Assembly: GCF_002266435.3 (NCBI RefSeq)
Contig: NZ_CP029426.2
Location: 1,332,001-1,396,000, forward strand
DNA: 64,000 nt
Source of the DNA: Bradyrhizobium amphicarpaeae
GTDB taxonomy: Bacteria > Pseudomonadota > Alphaproteobacteria > Rhizobiales > Xanthobacteraceae
Direction of reading: 5' to 3'
Shown here: positions 26,505-33,988 of the stretch, piece by piece
How positions within the stretch are numbered: position 1 is the first letter of the stretch
How the letters are laid out: each line of letters opens with the position of its first letter
Position numbers and translations under genes: made by a program
Notes under the pieces: generated by a model
What the model was told of the DNA's origin: nothing
The model's database searches: none
The model's input: only the letters and a program-made list of their open reading frames with translations

Positions 26505-26620
26505 CAATGGACTCGCGATAACGTGGCACGTCACCGCGAACTCAGCTTGGCCGCTGCCTCGAGAAAAAGGCAGCTCAACACTCACCAGGACACCCCGCCC
26601 AATGTGCTCGCGTGTGACCA
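26505..26620 (-). other. Leader between the cobalamin riboswitch and the receptor gene
   Basis: This 116-base leader carries the expression platform of the riboswitch. I could not single out a terminator hairpin with a T-run, so control may be at translation initiation. Confidence 0.5.
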
Positions 26621-26795
26621 CGACTGACGGCAGGTCTCCTGGCTCGCGGGTCGTTGCCTGTCGCCGCCTTCCCAAGCCCGAAGGCTCAGTGGCAATTTGG
26701 CGAAGGCTCGCCGCTTACAGTTGCGGGGGCAGCCACGGCATTGGGAGATCCCCGCACCGTATTCCCTATTGATCTCCCGAAGGAGAACCGTCGCA
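26621..26795 (-). ncRNA. Cobalamin (B12) riboswitch
   Basis: On the minus strand the conserved blocks occur in canonical order: AATAGGGAA then CGGTG, GCTGCCCCCGCAACTGTAAG, GCCACTG, GGGAAGGCGGC and the 3' B12 box AGCCAGGAGACCTGCC. This leaves little doubt about identity. Binding of adenosylcobalamin normally represses the downstream gene, here the TonB receptor and PepSY operon. It is about 175 nucleotides long and lies about 117 bases before the receptor start. Confidence 0.97.
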
Positions 26796-27720
26796 ATCAA
26801 CCTAGTTTCATTTGCAAACAGCTGTCAACCGGGAGTCTCGCGAAGGCAGATCAGCGCGTCGCGCCATCATCGGGCAAAGTGCGGAAGTCCACCGGTCGCA
26901 AGAACCGGTCGCCGGATGGGGCAGACGGCAAGTGCCGAACACGTCGAGGAGGATGAAGTTCGTCCAGGCCAGCTGCCCGTCGGGCAAAACAGCAGATCCG
27001 CTGTCAAGCCTTCCTCTCGAAAACATTCCACTTTACCGAAATTCGGTTTTGTCGTATGTGTCCGCCGTCCCGGCCCACATGAGGGGCGGTCGTACGTCGT
27101 TTCGAGCGCGGGCGGGGATTGCGGTGGACGCGGGCGGCGTCAAGGCGGAGCTTGCGCGTGCAGGGCGAGAGAACCTCGTGAGCGCGCGCGAACCGCGAAG
27201 ACGAACGGCGCTCCTGCGTACGGCAAAACCGCGTCGTCCTGGCCGTCGTTGCCACGGTCAAGCTGTTCGAAGATGCGCGCGAGCCCAACCGGGCGACCGG
27301 CATCGTCAATTCGAATGGCGAGGGAGGCCAAAAGGAAAGTTCGGCTCCCGGGAGAGCGCGGCATATTGGCCGTCAGACCATCGCGCAGGGAAGGCCTGGT
27401 TTCGGCTGCCCTGTGTCTCCCCTGTGCATTGCGTGTGCATCCATTGAGCACGGGGGTCTTTACGGGTGCCAGCCGGCGCCCGGCCTTCCCTGCACCCTTT
27501 CTTTCGAGAGGGTGTGAAGAGGAGCACAACTCGGGCAAATCATTGCCGCGAGACCGCGAACGTGTGGCCCACCCACCTGCGACAATCGCGCACGGTTCGA
27601 CAGCCCGGTTCCAACTTGGCGCGAGGCCAGGTGCAACACAATCTCAACCGAACCTGCTTAGGCCTGTCACCTGCTCATTCCTCGGTCTGATTCCACGGTC
27701 TCTTGCGACGGGTCTCCTGC
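26796..27720. other. Long gene-free region upstream of the riboswitch
   Basis: It should contain the promoter of the riboswitch operon (near 26800) and that of the hydrolase at 27721. Most of it is occupied by one copy of a long repeat (26972-27536). Open frames crossing it are not protein-like and the same kind of frames appear in the second copy, so I do not call genes here. Confidence 0.6.
26972..27536 (+). repeat. Long interspersed repeat, copy A (~565 bp)
   Basis: It aligns along its whole length with 53088-53646 in the same orientation. Shared blocks include GCCCGTC-GGCAAAAC, ATTCCACTTTACCGAAATTC, GGGGCGGTCGTACGTCGTTT, GTTCGGCTCCCGGGAGAGCG and CGGCGCCCGGCCTTCCCTGC, with many substitutions and small indels between them. 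The two copies are diverged, so neither is recent. No transposase or terminal inverted repeat was seen. Confidence 0.85.
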
Positions 27721-28929
27721 ATGACATCGGCTTGGCGTTTCTCTCTCCTGCTTCTCGTCCAGTTCCTCATGGGGGTTTCCGCCCACGCACAGGAGGGCCA
27801 GGTCGTCAAATTGTCGGCCGGCATCGAATATCAGCGCATCGCGCGCTGGGATGCCGATCAGCTCAACAAGATCCTGCAGGTCGACACGCCCGCTTTCGCC
27901 GGAATCACCGCGGCCTACAGCCCGGCGCGCAATGCCGTCCGGCTCTATCGCGTGACCTATTCGTCCGTCGTGCCCGAGCGCGGCAACAAGCCGACGATCG
28001 CCTCCGGGCTGCTCGCGATCCCCGAGGACAGCGGCACCTCGTTCCCGATGGTGTCGTATCAGCACGGCACCGTCTACGGGAAGCAGGAGGTCCCCTCGTT
28101 TCCGCAGCAGTCGCCGGAAACGCAATTGATGATCGCCCAGTTCGCCGGCCAGGGCTACGCCGTGATCGGCGCCGATTATTTCGGGCTGGGAACGTCGTCG
28201 GAGCCGGAAGGCTACATGGTCAAGGCGAGCCACCAGCAGGCGACCTACGACATGCTGATCGCAAGCCGCGCCGTGCTCGATCACCTCAAGCTCACCACGA
28301 CCAAGCTGTTCCTCGCCGGCTGGTCGCAAGGCGGCTTCGTGACCATGGCCATGCTCGAAAAGCTCGAGCAATCGGGCGTCAAGGTCGACGCCGCCGCCAC
28401 CGCGAGCGCGCCGGTCGATGCGTTCGTGGCGCTGAACGGCTTTCTCAATTTCCCGCGCAAGAACGATGCGAGCTGGGTGAATTCGCTGTTTATCCTGACG
28501 GCGTTCTCCTTCGAGAATTATTACGGGGTGCCGGGGCTCGCGCGCTCGCTGATCGCGGATGCCTATTACGATGTGTCGCGCAAGGCTTACGTGCGCGAAC
28601 CCTTCGATCCGGCCGACGTGCCCACCGACCTGCACAAGCTGATCCGCGCCGACTATTTCGATCCGCAGTTCTTCGCGGCATCGGCCTATGGGCGCCTGGT
28701 CGCGCAGACCCAGGCGTATCGCTGGATCGTCAAGAGCCCGGTCCGCAACTATTACGGCGAGAGCGACGAAGCCATCAGCGTCGGGCTGGGCCAGCTCGCC
28801 ATGACCTATCAGCGCGCAATCGGCAGCGGCAACACGGCGGTCGGCGCCGTCTCGACCGGCAGCACCAGCCATCGCGGCACCTTCGCGACGGCCGTGCCGA
28901 AGTGGAAATCCTGGTTTGACGGGCTCTGA
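27721..28929 (+). CDS. Secreted alpha/beta hydrolase (lipase/peptidase-like)
   Basis: A 402-residue protein with a signal peptide (FSLLLLVQFLMGVSAHAQ). The nucleophile elbow is GWSQGGF (serine in G-x-S-x-G), preceded by the long strand KLFLA; SYQHGTVYGKQEVPS holds the oxyanion region and DYFGLGTSSEPEGY follows. The layout is like secretory lipases and prolyl-peptidase-type esterases. The ATG at 27721 is chosen for the signal peptide; a TTG at 27703 is in frame. It is probably periplasmic; the substrate is unknown. Confidence 0.85.
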   Translation: MTSAWRFSLLLLVQFLMGVSAHAQEGQVVKLSAGIEYQRIARWDADQLNKILQVDTPAFAGITAAYSPARNAVRLYRVTYSSVVPERGNKPTIASGLLAIPEDSGTSFPMVSYQHGTVYGKQEVPSFPQQSPETQLMIAQFAGQGYAVIGADYFGLGTSSEPEGYMVKASHQQATYDMLIASRAVLDHLKLTTTKLFLAGWSQGGFVTMAMLEKLEQSGVKVDAAATASAPVDAFVALNGFLNFPRKNDASWVNSLFILTAFSFENYYGVPGLARSLIADAYYDVSRKAYVREPFDPADVPTDLHKLIRADYFDPQFFAASAYGRLVAQTQAYRWIVKSPVRNYYGESDEAISVGLGQLAMTYQRAIGSGNTAVGAVSTGSTSHRGTFATAVPKWKSWFDGL

Positions 28930-29095
28930 CGGCGCGCGCGATTCCGCATGATGCGTCGGCATCGGCGGCGGTAGTCGCTGCCCCGAAAATCTGCCTCTAT
29001 GCGCGCCGGGACGGTACGCGATGCGGCCGGTCTCCCGCCTCCAAAGCTGCTGCCGGGCCTTTGGGGATTTGGCAATGGTTTTTCGGAGTGACGAG

Positions 29096-30586
29096 ATGAG
29101 CGGCTTGGTGATTTCTGGCGGCCGGGTGGTGGATCCCGCGAGCGGGATGGACGCCGTCGGCGACGTGGCGGTGGTGGATGGCAGGATCGCCGCGGTCGGC
29201 ACCGGTCTCGGCGGCGCCGAGCGGGTGATCGACGCCACCGGCCTCGTGGTCGCGCCCGGCTTCATCGATTTGCACGCCCATGGCCAATCCGTTCCGGCCG
29301 ACCGCATGCAGGCGTTCGACGGCGTCACGACCACGCTCGATCTCGAGGCCGGCGTGCTGCCGGTCGGGTCCTGGTACGAGCGCCAGGCGAGGAAGGGCCG
29401 GGTGCTGAACTACGGCGCCGCCACAAACTGGGCGTTTGCGCGCATCGGCGCGATGACGGGCTCGAACGCCGAGAGCTCGCTGGAGGCGTTCGGCAACGCC
29501 ATGCGCGACCGCCGCTGGATGGACAATGTGGCCACCGACACGGAAGTCGCCGGCGTACTCGAGCGTCTCGGGCGTGGCCTCGACGAAGGCGGCATCGGCA
29601 TCGGCATCCTCAATGCCTACGCCCCGGGCGCCGGCGTGCAGGAGCTGACCGCGGTCTGCCAGCTCGCAGCAGCCCAGAACGTGCCGACCTTCACCCATGT
29701 CGCGTTCATGTCGCGCATCGACCCCGAAAGCGCGGTGGAAGCCTATATCCGCCTGATCGGCTATGCCGGCGCCACCGGCGCGCACATGCACATCTGCCAT
29801 TTCAACTCGTCGAGCAAGACCGACGTCGAGCGTTGCCGCGAGCTGATCGCGAAAGCGCAGGCGCAGGGCCTGCCCATCACGGTCGAGGCCTACCCTTACG
29901 GCACCGGCTCGACCGTACTGGCCGCCGCCTTCTTCAGCGACCCCGAATTCGTCGAGCGCAACGGCACCGGCTACGATTCCGTGCAGCGCGTGACCGACGG
30001 CTATCGCTTCCACGACCGCGAGGAACTGTTGATGGCGCAGGCCGACGAGCCGTCCGCCATGGTGCTCTGGCACATCCTCGACATCGAGAACAATTCGCAT
30101 CACCGCGACCTGCTCGACATGTCGGTGCTGTATCCCGGCGGCGCGATCGCGTCCGATGCGATGCCCTGGACGATGCCGGACGGCAAGACCTACACCGGCG
30201 ATGCCTGGCCGCTGCCCGACGATGCCACCTCGCATCCGCGCTCGGCCGGCTGCTTCACCCGCTTCATCCGCGAATGGGTGCGCGAGCGCAAATCCGTGTC
30301 GTTGCTCGAAGGCGTGCGCAAATGCGCGCTGATCCCGGCGGAAATCCTCTCGCAGAGCACGCCGGCGATGCGCGCCAAGGGCCGGCTCGCGAAGGACGCG
30401 GACGCCGACATCGTCGTCTTCGACTACGAAAAACTCTCGGACCGCGCCACCTTTACGGCGATGAACCGTCCCTCGGAAGGCGTGCGGCACCTCGTCGTCA
30501 GCGGGCAGCCGTTGATCGCCGACGGCATTCTCGATGTCGCGGCGCGGCCGGGCAAGCCGGTGCGCCGCCCCGTCGTCGGGGGCTGA
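29096..30586 (+). CDS. Amidohydrolase, N-acyl-D-amino-acid deacylase (D-aminoacylase) type
   Basis: A 496-residue metal-dependent hydrolase of the amidohydrolase superfamily. GFIDLHAHGQ gives the HxH metal pair, FTHVAFM and HMHICHFNSSS give further histidine ligands, and ASDAMPWT holds the catalytic aspartate. The C-terminal beta-sandwich closes the fold (ADIVVFDYEKLSD). Such enzymes release free D-amino acids from N-acylated forms; hydantoin- or isoaspartyl-type substrates are possible alternatives. GGAG at 29085-29088 supports ATG 29096. A G3E GTPase gene begins three bases after its stop. Confidence 0.87.
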   Translation: MSGLVISGGRVVDPASGMDAVGDVAVVDGRIAAVGTGLGGAERVIDATGLVVAPGFIDLHAHGQSVPADRMQAFDGVTTTLDLEAGVLPVGSWYERQARKGRVLNYGAATNWAFARIGAMTGSNAESSLEAFGNAMRDRRWMDNVATDTEVAGVLERLGRGLDEGGIGIGILNAYAPGAGVQELTAVCQLAAAQNVPTFTHVAFMSRIDPESAVEAYIRLIGYAGATGAHMHICHFNSSSKTDVERCRELIAKAQAQGLPITVEAYPYGTGSTVLAAAFFSDPEFVERNGTGYDSVQRVTDGYRFHDREELLMAQADEPSAMVLWHILDIENNSHHRDLLDMSVLYPGGAIASDAMPWTMPDGKTYTGDAWPLPDDATSHPRSAGCFTRFIREWVRERKSVSLLEGVRKCALIPAEILSQSTPAMRAKGRLAKDADADIVVFDYEKLSDRATFTAMNRPSEGVRHLVVSGQPLIADGILDVAARPGKPVRRPVVGG

Positions 30587-30589
30587 TTC

Positions 30590-31516
30590 ATGCCGGTCCC
30601 CATCCTGCTGGTGACGGGCTTTCTGGGGGCGGGCAAGACCACGGTGGTGAACCATCTGCTGGCGCATGCGCAGGGACGGCGGATCGCCGCGATCGTCAAT
30701 GATTTCGGCGCCATCAACATCGATGCCGAGCTGATCGCCGGCGCCAGCGACGGCGTGGTCAGTCTCGCCAACGGCTGCATCTGCTGCTCGCTCGAAGGCG
30801 ATCTGCTGCGCACGCTCTCGACGCTATTGCGGCGCGATCCGAAGCCCGAGCATATCGTGATCGAGACCAGCGGCGTCGCCGATCCCGCCGACATCGTCCG
30901 CAACCTGATGGATCCCGTGATCGTGCGCGAGGCGCCGCTGGAGACGGTGCTGTGCGTGATCGACGCAGCGACACCGCCGGCCGCGCTCGAGGATGCCCTC
31001 CAGCGTTCGCAGTTGCGCGTTGCCGATATCGTGGCCTTGACCAAGCTGGATCTGGCGGACGAGGGCGCGGGTGCGCGGATGCGTCAGGCCATCCGCGCCT
31101 TGCGCCTTCCTGCCGTGGTGGTCGATGCGCGCCATGGCGAGATTCCGTCCGCGCTGCTGTTTCCCGCGAACGTCGAGCGTGCGCCCGCGCCGCGCGATCC
31201 GGGCCCGAAGCGCCCCTCAGAGGAGCGCTTCGAGACGCTGAGCTGGACCTCGGACCGCCCGGTCTCGCTGCCCCGCCTGCAGCAGGCCATCGGCAAGCTG
31301 GCGCCGAAACTGGCGCGCGCAAAAGGCCTGTTCGAGACGGTCGAGCAGCCGGGGCGCCAGATGGTGTTCCAGTTCGCCGCCGGCCGCGCCACGCTGGCGC
31401 CGGGCGAAGCGCCGACGCCGGGCGCGCCGCGCGCGCGGATCGTCTTCATCGCCGAACTCGGGGTGCTGTCGAAAGCCGAGCTCGAGGGCGTCATGGAGGC
31501 TTGTGTTGCGGATTGA
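30590..31516 (+). CDS. G3E/COG0523 GTPase (CobW/YeiR-like metallochaperone)
   Basis: A 308-residue P-loop GTPase. GFLGAGKTT at about 10-18 is Walker A. NDFGAINID is the switch region, and NGCICCSLEGDL carries the CxCC metal-binding motif. ETSGVADPADIV and LTKLDLAD are the GTPase motifs. The C-terminal CobW domain contains SWTSDRPVSLPRL. Family members deliver Zn, Co or Fe to target enzymes. Its start three bases after the amidohydrolase stop suggests an operon and that the amidohydrolase is the client; the metal is not deducible. Confidence 0.92.
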   Translation: MPVPILLVTGFLGAGKTTVVNHLLAHAQGRRIAAIVNDFGAINIDAELIAGASDGVVSLANGCICCSLEGDLLRTLSTLLRRDPKPEHIVIETSGVADPADIVRNLMDPVIVREAPLETVLCVIDAATPPAALEDALQRSQLRVADIVALTKLDLADEGAGARMRQAIRALRLPAVVVDARHGEIPSALLFPANVERAPAPRDPGPKRPSEERFETLSWTSDRPVSLPRLQQAIGKLAPKLARAKGLFETVEQPGRQMVFQFAAGRATLAPGEAPTPGAPRARIVFIAELGVLSKAELEGVMEACVAD

Positions 31517-31529
31517 AACCGCGGCCGCG

Positions 31530-31907
31530 TCACGCAAACTGCGCGATGCCGTGTCCCACCGACCAGTTCTCCTTGGGCGCGTCGAGCACGTTGACGAACA
31601 CGTCTTCGGGCCGGATGCCCGGATTTGCGCCGAGACGATCCGCGATCTGGCGATACAGCGCCTTCTTCTGCTCGGCGGTGCGCGAGGCGAACACGGTGAT
31701 CTGGATCAGCAATGCGTCGTCGCTGCGCGCGACGCCGTAACCGGTGCCGCAGCGGAAGTTCGCCGGCTCATGCTCGGTGATGGACATGAACGCGTCGTCC
31801 TCGGGCACGTCGAGCGCCGCGCGCATGGCCTGGTAGAGTCCGTCGAGAATCGCCTGCCGGTAGGCTTCGGACTTGCCGGCGCGCATCGCGATGTGAAGCA
31901 GTGGCAT
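31530..31907 (-). CDS. Tautomerase (4-oxalocrotonate tautomerase/MIF-like) family protein
   Basis: A 125-residue protein starting MPLLHIAMRAGKSEAYRQAI. Proline 2 after the initiator is the catalytic base of tautomerases. Later motifs (DAFMSITEHEPANF, LIQITVFASRTAEQKKALYR, VFVNVLDAPKENWSVGHG) match the longer tautomerase family. Substrates cannot be predicted. The ATG at 31907 is fixed by proline 2. It is divergent from the TetR gene, and the two palindromic operators lie between them, so the TetR protein probably represses it. Confidence 0.9.
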   Translation of the reverse strand: MPLLHIAMRAGKSEAYRQAILDGLYQAMRAALDVPEDDAFMSITEHEPANFRCGTGYGVARSDDALLIQITVFASRTAEQKKALYRQIADRLGANPGIRPEDVFVNVLDAPKENWSVGHGIAQFA

Positions 31908-32003
31908 GAGCGGGTCCCTTTGCATGCGGGCTCGATCCGGCGGCGCAGGTCGCCTTGCCGGTTCGTCCGATTGACGGAACGGACTATCAATCCCATCTGG
32001 TTT

Positions 32004-32018
32004 TTGACACGATGTCGA
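32004..32018. promoter_or_regulatory. Imperfect operator TTGACA-CGA-TGTCGA
   Basis: This near-palindrome differs by one base pair from the perfect copy at 32031-32045 and has the same TTGACAnnnTGTCAA-like layout. It lies between the divergent tautomerase and TetR genes. Confidence 0.7.
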
Positions 32019-32030
32019 GAAAGCATGTTC

Positions 32031-32045
32031 TTGACAGCGTGTCAA
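32031..32045. promoter_or_regulatory. Perfect palindromic operator TTGACAGCGTGTCAA
   Basis: A perfect 15-bp palindrome, 27 bp centre to centre from the imperfect copy at 32004-32018 and about 20 bases before the TetR start. It is the best candidate for autorepression by the TetR protein at 32065. TTGACA could also serve as a -35 element. Confidence 0.75.
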
Positions 32046-32064
32046 ATACTTTGAGGAACGGAAT

Positions 32065-32664
32065 TTGAGGCCGCGCGAATTCGATCATGACGAGGTGCTG
32101 CGCATCGCCTTCGACCAGTTCTGGCGCAAGGGTGTGCGCGGCACCTCGCTGTCGGACATCGCGCGCGATGCCGGGGTGCAGCGCGGCAGCCTCTACAATG
32201 CCTTCGGGAGCAAGGAGGCGCTGTTCCTGCAGGCCTATGGACGTTATGCGGAGGATTATCTCACAACCCTGCAAAAGGCGCTCGGGACGGGCAGCTTGCG
32301 CAAGCGCCTCACTGCGTTCTTCGATCTGACCATCAGCAATTTCCGTTCGGGCACGCCGCCGCGCGGATGTCCGACCACGCGCGGCCTGATGGAGCTCGGC
32401 GCCGCCGAAGGCGAGGGGCTGGACGAGGATGCCCGCCGGGCCTTTGCAAGCCTGGTCTCGCGCATCGTCGCGCTGGTCGAGGACACGTTTACGGCCGGAG
32501 CGGCGCGCGGCGAGTTCAAGGGCGACGCGGCGGCGGCGGCGCTCCATATCGTCACTGTGACGCGCGGCCTCGCCGTGCTCGAACGCGCCTTCGGCGACGA
32601 GGCGCAACTGCGCAAGATCGCCGCCGGCACCATCGATCTCGTGCTTGGCAGGAAAGGCGACTAG
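32065..32664 (+). CDS. TetR/AcrR family transcriptional regulator
   Basis: A 199-residue repressor. The N-terminal HTH is clear (GTSLSDIARDAGVQRGSLYN, then AFGSKEALFLQAY). The C-terminal ligand-binding part has the GCPTTRGLMELG motif of the AcuR/YxaF-like subset. TTG at 32065 is the start, with GAGGAA at 32053-32058 upstream. Twin TTGACAnnnTGTCAA operators precede it. It most likely represses itself and the divergent tautomerase and responds to a small reactive compound, which is an inference. Confidence 0.9.
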   Translation: MRPREFDHDEVLRIAFDQFWRKGVRGTSLSDIARDAGVQRGSLYNAFGSKEALFLQAYGRYAEDYLTTLQKALGTGSLRKRLTAFFDLTISNFRSGTPPRGCPTTRGLMELGAAEGEGLDEDARRAFASLVSRIVALVEDTFTAGAARGEFKGDAAAAALHIVTVTRGLAVLERAFGDEAQLRKIAAGTIDLVLGRKGD

Positions 32665-32667
32665 ATA

Positions 32668-33135
32668 TCAGCACAAGGCGAGGGCGTTGACCGCCCGCAT
32701 CGCCGCAGCTTGCTGGCCGGAGCTGACGAAGGCGCAGACGATGGATTCGAGCTCGCCCGGCTGATTGCGACGCGCGACCGCCAGCAATCGCATCAGGTCA
32801 GTCTCGTCCTTCGACAGGCGACGACAGGACGGCGGCATGAAACACAGCTCGCATGGACGGCCGCTGCGCAGGATTCTGACCAGCGCGGCCACCCGCGCCA
32901 CCAGCAGGGGACTGTCGGCAATATCAGGCGCCTCGTCGGCAAAGCGATAGGCGGCTTCCCAGCAATCGGAGGCGCCGGTCGCATAGGCCGCCCCGATGAA
33001 GCGGAATAGCGACAGCGCGACGCGGCAGAAATCATCGTAGTTGTCGACGCATGGGCGCGCTCCAAGCGCGGCCTGGAGCGGACAGCGCCGCGATTGGCCG
33101 GCGTCCGGCACAGAACCGCAAATATCCGGGGGCAT
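32668..33135 (-). CDS. Cysteine-containing hypothetical protein, 155 residues
   Basis: A protein rich in Ala and Cys, starting MPPDICGSVPDAGQSRRC. It has a CxxC motif in GRPCELCFMPPSC and several other cysteines, suggesting metal binding. A helical core follows (VALSLFRFIGAAYATGASDC). No family was recognised. It begins 11 bases after the stop of the gene at 33147-33647, so the two are probably one operon, and it converges on the TetR gene with a three-base gap. Confidence 0.62.
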   Translation of the reverse strand: MPPDICGSVPDAGQSRRCPLQAALGARPCVDNYDDFCRVALSLFRFIGAAYATGASDCWEAAYRFADEAPDIADSPLLVARVAALVRILRSGRPCELCFMPPSCRRLSKDETDLMRLLAVARRNQPGELESIVCAFVSSGQQAAAMRAVNALALC

Positions 33136-33146
33136 GAACGGTCTCG

Positions 33147-33647
33147 TCAGTGCAATGTCGGGCTTCCGACCAGCCAGCCCTTCATTGCCATGGTCCGGTC
33201 ATGGTCGAATGATCGCAATTTCCGGTCGGGCAGGATCAGCCCTGCCATGCGAAAGATCGTCGCGAGCCCGCGCACGGGCGCGAGCGCCCAATCGGCGCCG
33301 ACCGGCGGCAGCCAGCTCTCGAACCGTTCGCGCACGATGTCGATGCGGTCCCGTTGTGCCGCGGCGATGGCGTGCAAAATTCCTTGCTCGCTGTCCGACA
33401 TGCGCGGACATGTCGGGCAGTGCACCTCGATCGCGGTGTGGGCCGTGCAGGCGAAGATCTCGATGATGGATTCCAGCGAAAGCACGGCATCGCCGACGCG
33501 GAAATGGTCGTACACCTCCTGGATGTCGGCTGCGGTCGGAACGGCGCCTCCGCTGCGTGCCTTGGCCCGGAATCCCCAGATGAAGAGCCGTTCCGCGGCG
33601 CTGAGCGCGGGAAGCTCGGTGGACGCGGTCGGTGTCGATCGATGCAT
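33147..33647 (-). CDS. CxxC-containing hypothetical protein, 166 residues
   Basis: The ATG at 33647 has GGAG five bases upstream (CCGGAGACTTC). The N-terminal half (ALSAAERLFIWGFRAKARSG, then QEVYDHFRVGDAVLSLESII) looks helical. HCPTCPRMSDSEQ holds a CxxC pair that may bind metal. The C-terminal part is WALAPVRGLATIFRMAGLIL. An upstream in-frame ATG at 33698 cannot be ruled out. It and the next gene both carry CxxC motifs, so they may act together. Function unknown. Confidence 0.62.
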   Translation of the reverse strand: MHRSTPTASTELPALSAAERLFIWGFRAKARSGGAVPTAADIQEVYDHFRVGDAVLSLESIIEIFACTAHTAIEVHCPTCPRMSDSEQGILHAIAAAQRDRIDIVRERFESWLPPVGADWALAPVRGLATIFRMAGLILPDRKLRSFDHDRTMAMKGWLVGSPTLH

Positions 33648-33988
33648 GAAGTCTCCGGCGTCGGCAGCGCGCTCGAGTGTGATGCTGCAAGTCTGCATCG
33701 ATCGTTCGGGCAGAGCGGCGGCCAAGTCAACGCGGGGTGGCCCGATATCGAGGCTTTCTAGATTGGAAGAACCGCAATCCAATGCGTGCCCGCGTCCAAT
33801 TTTCAATCGCTCGAACCGCTGAATCTCGCTGCGGCCTTTCTCCCGCGTCCCGCGGAGCACAATTCGTTAACGAGCCCTTAGGCGGGTCATGGCATACCAA
33901 AAACTCGTTAGGGCAACGGCCGGATTGCCCAATTCATGATTTTAACCGGTGCACGCCAGTTGCGGCGCCCTGTTCAGAGAGAACGACT
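33648..33988. other. Divergent spacer before the chemoreceptor gene
   Basis: This 341-base spacer holds the promoters of the CxxC gene pair (minus) and the chemoreceptor (plus). A loose inverted repeat (GTTAACGAG near 33868 and CTCGTTAG near 33905) may be regulatory. I see no gene. Confidence 0.45.

Noticed and set aside
26812..27447. Open frames inside the long repeat, such as a 211-codon one, and the similar one at 53118-53762
   Set aside because: The two repeat copies are full of indels that break the frames relative to each other, and the translations are low-complexity, so they are not conserved proteins.
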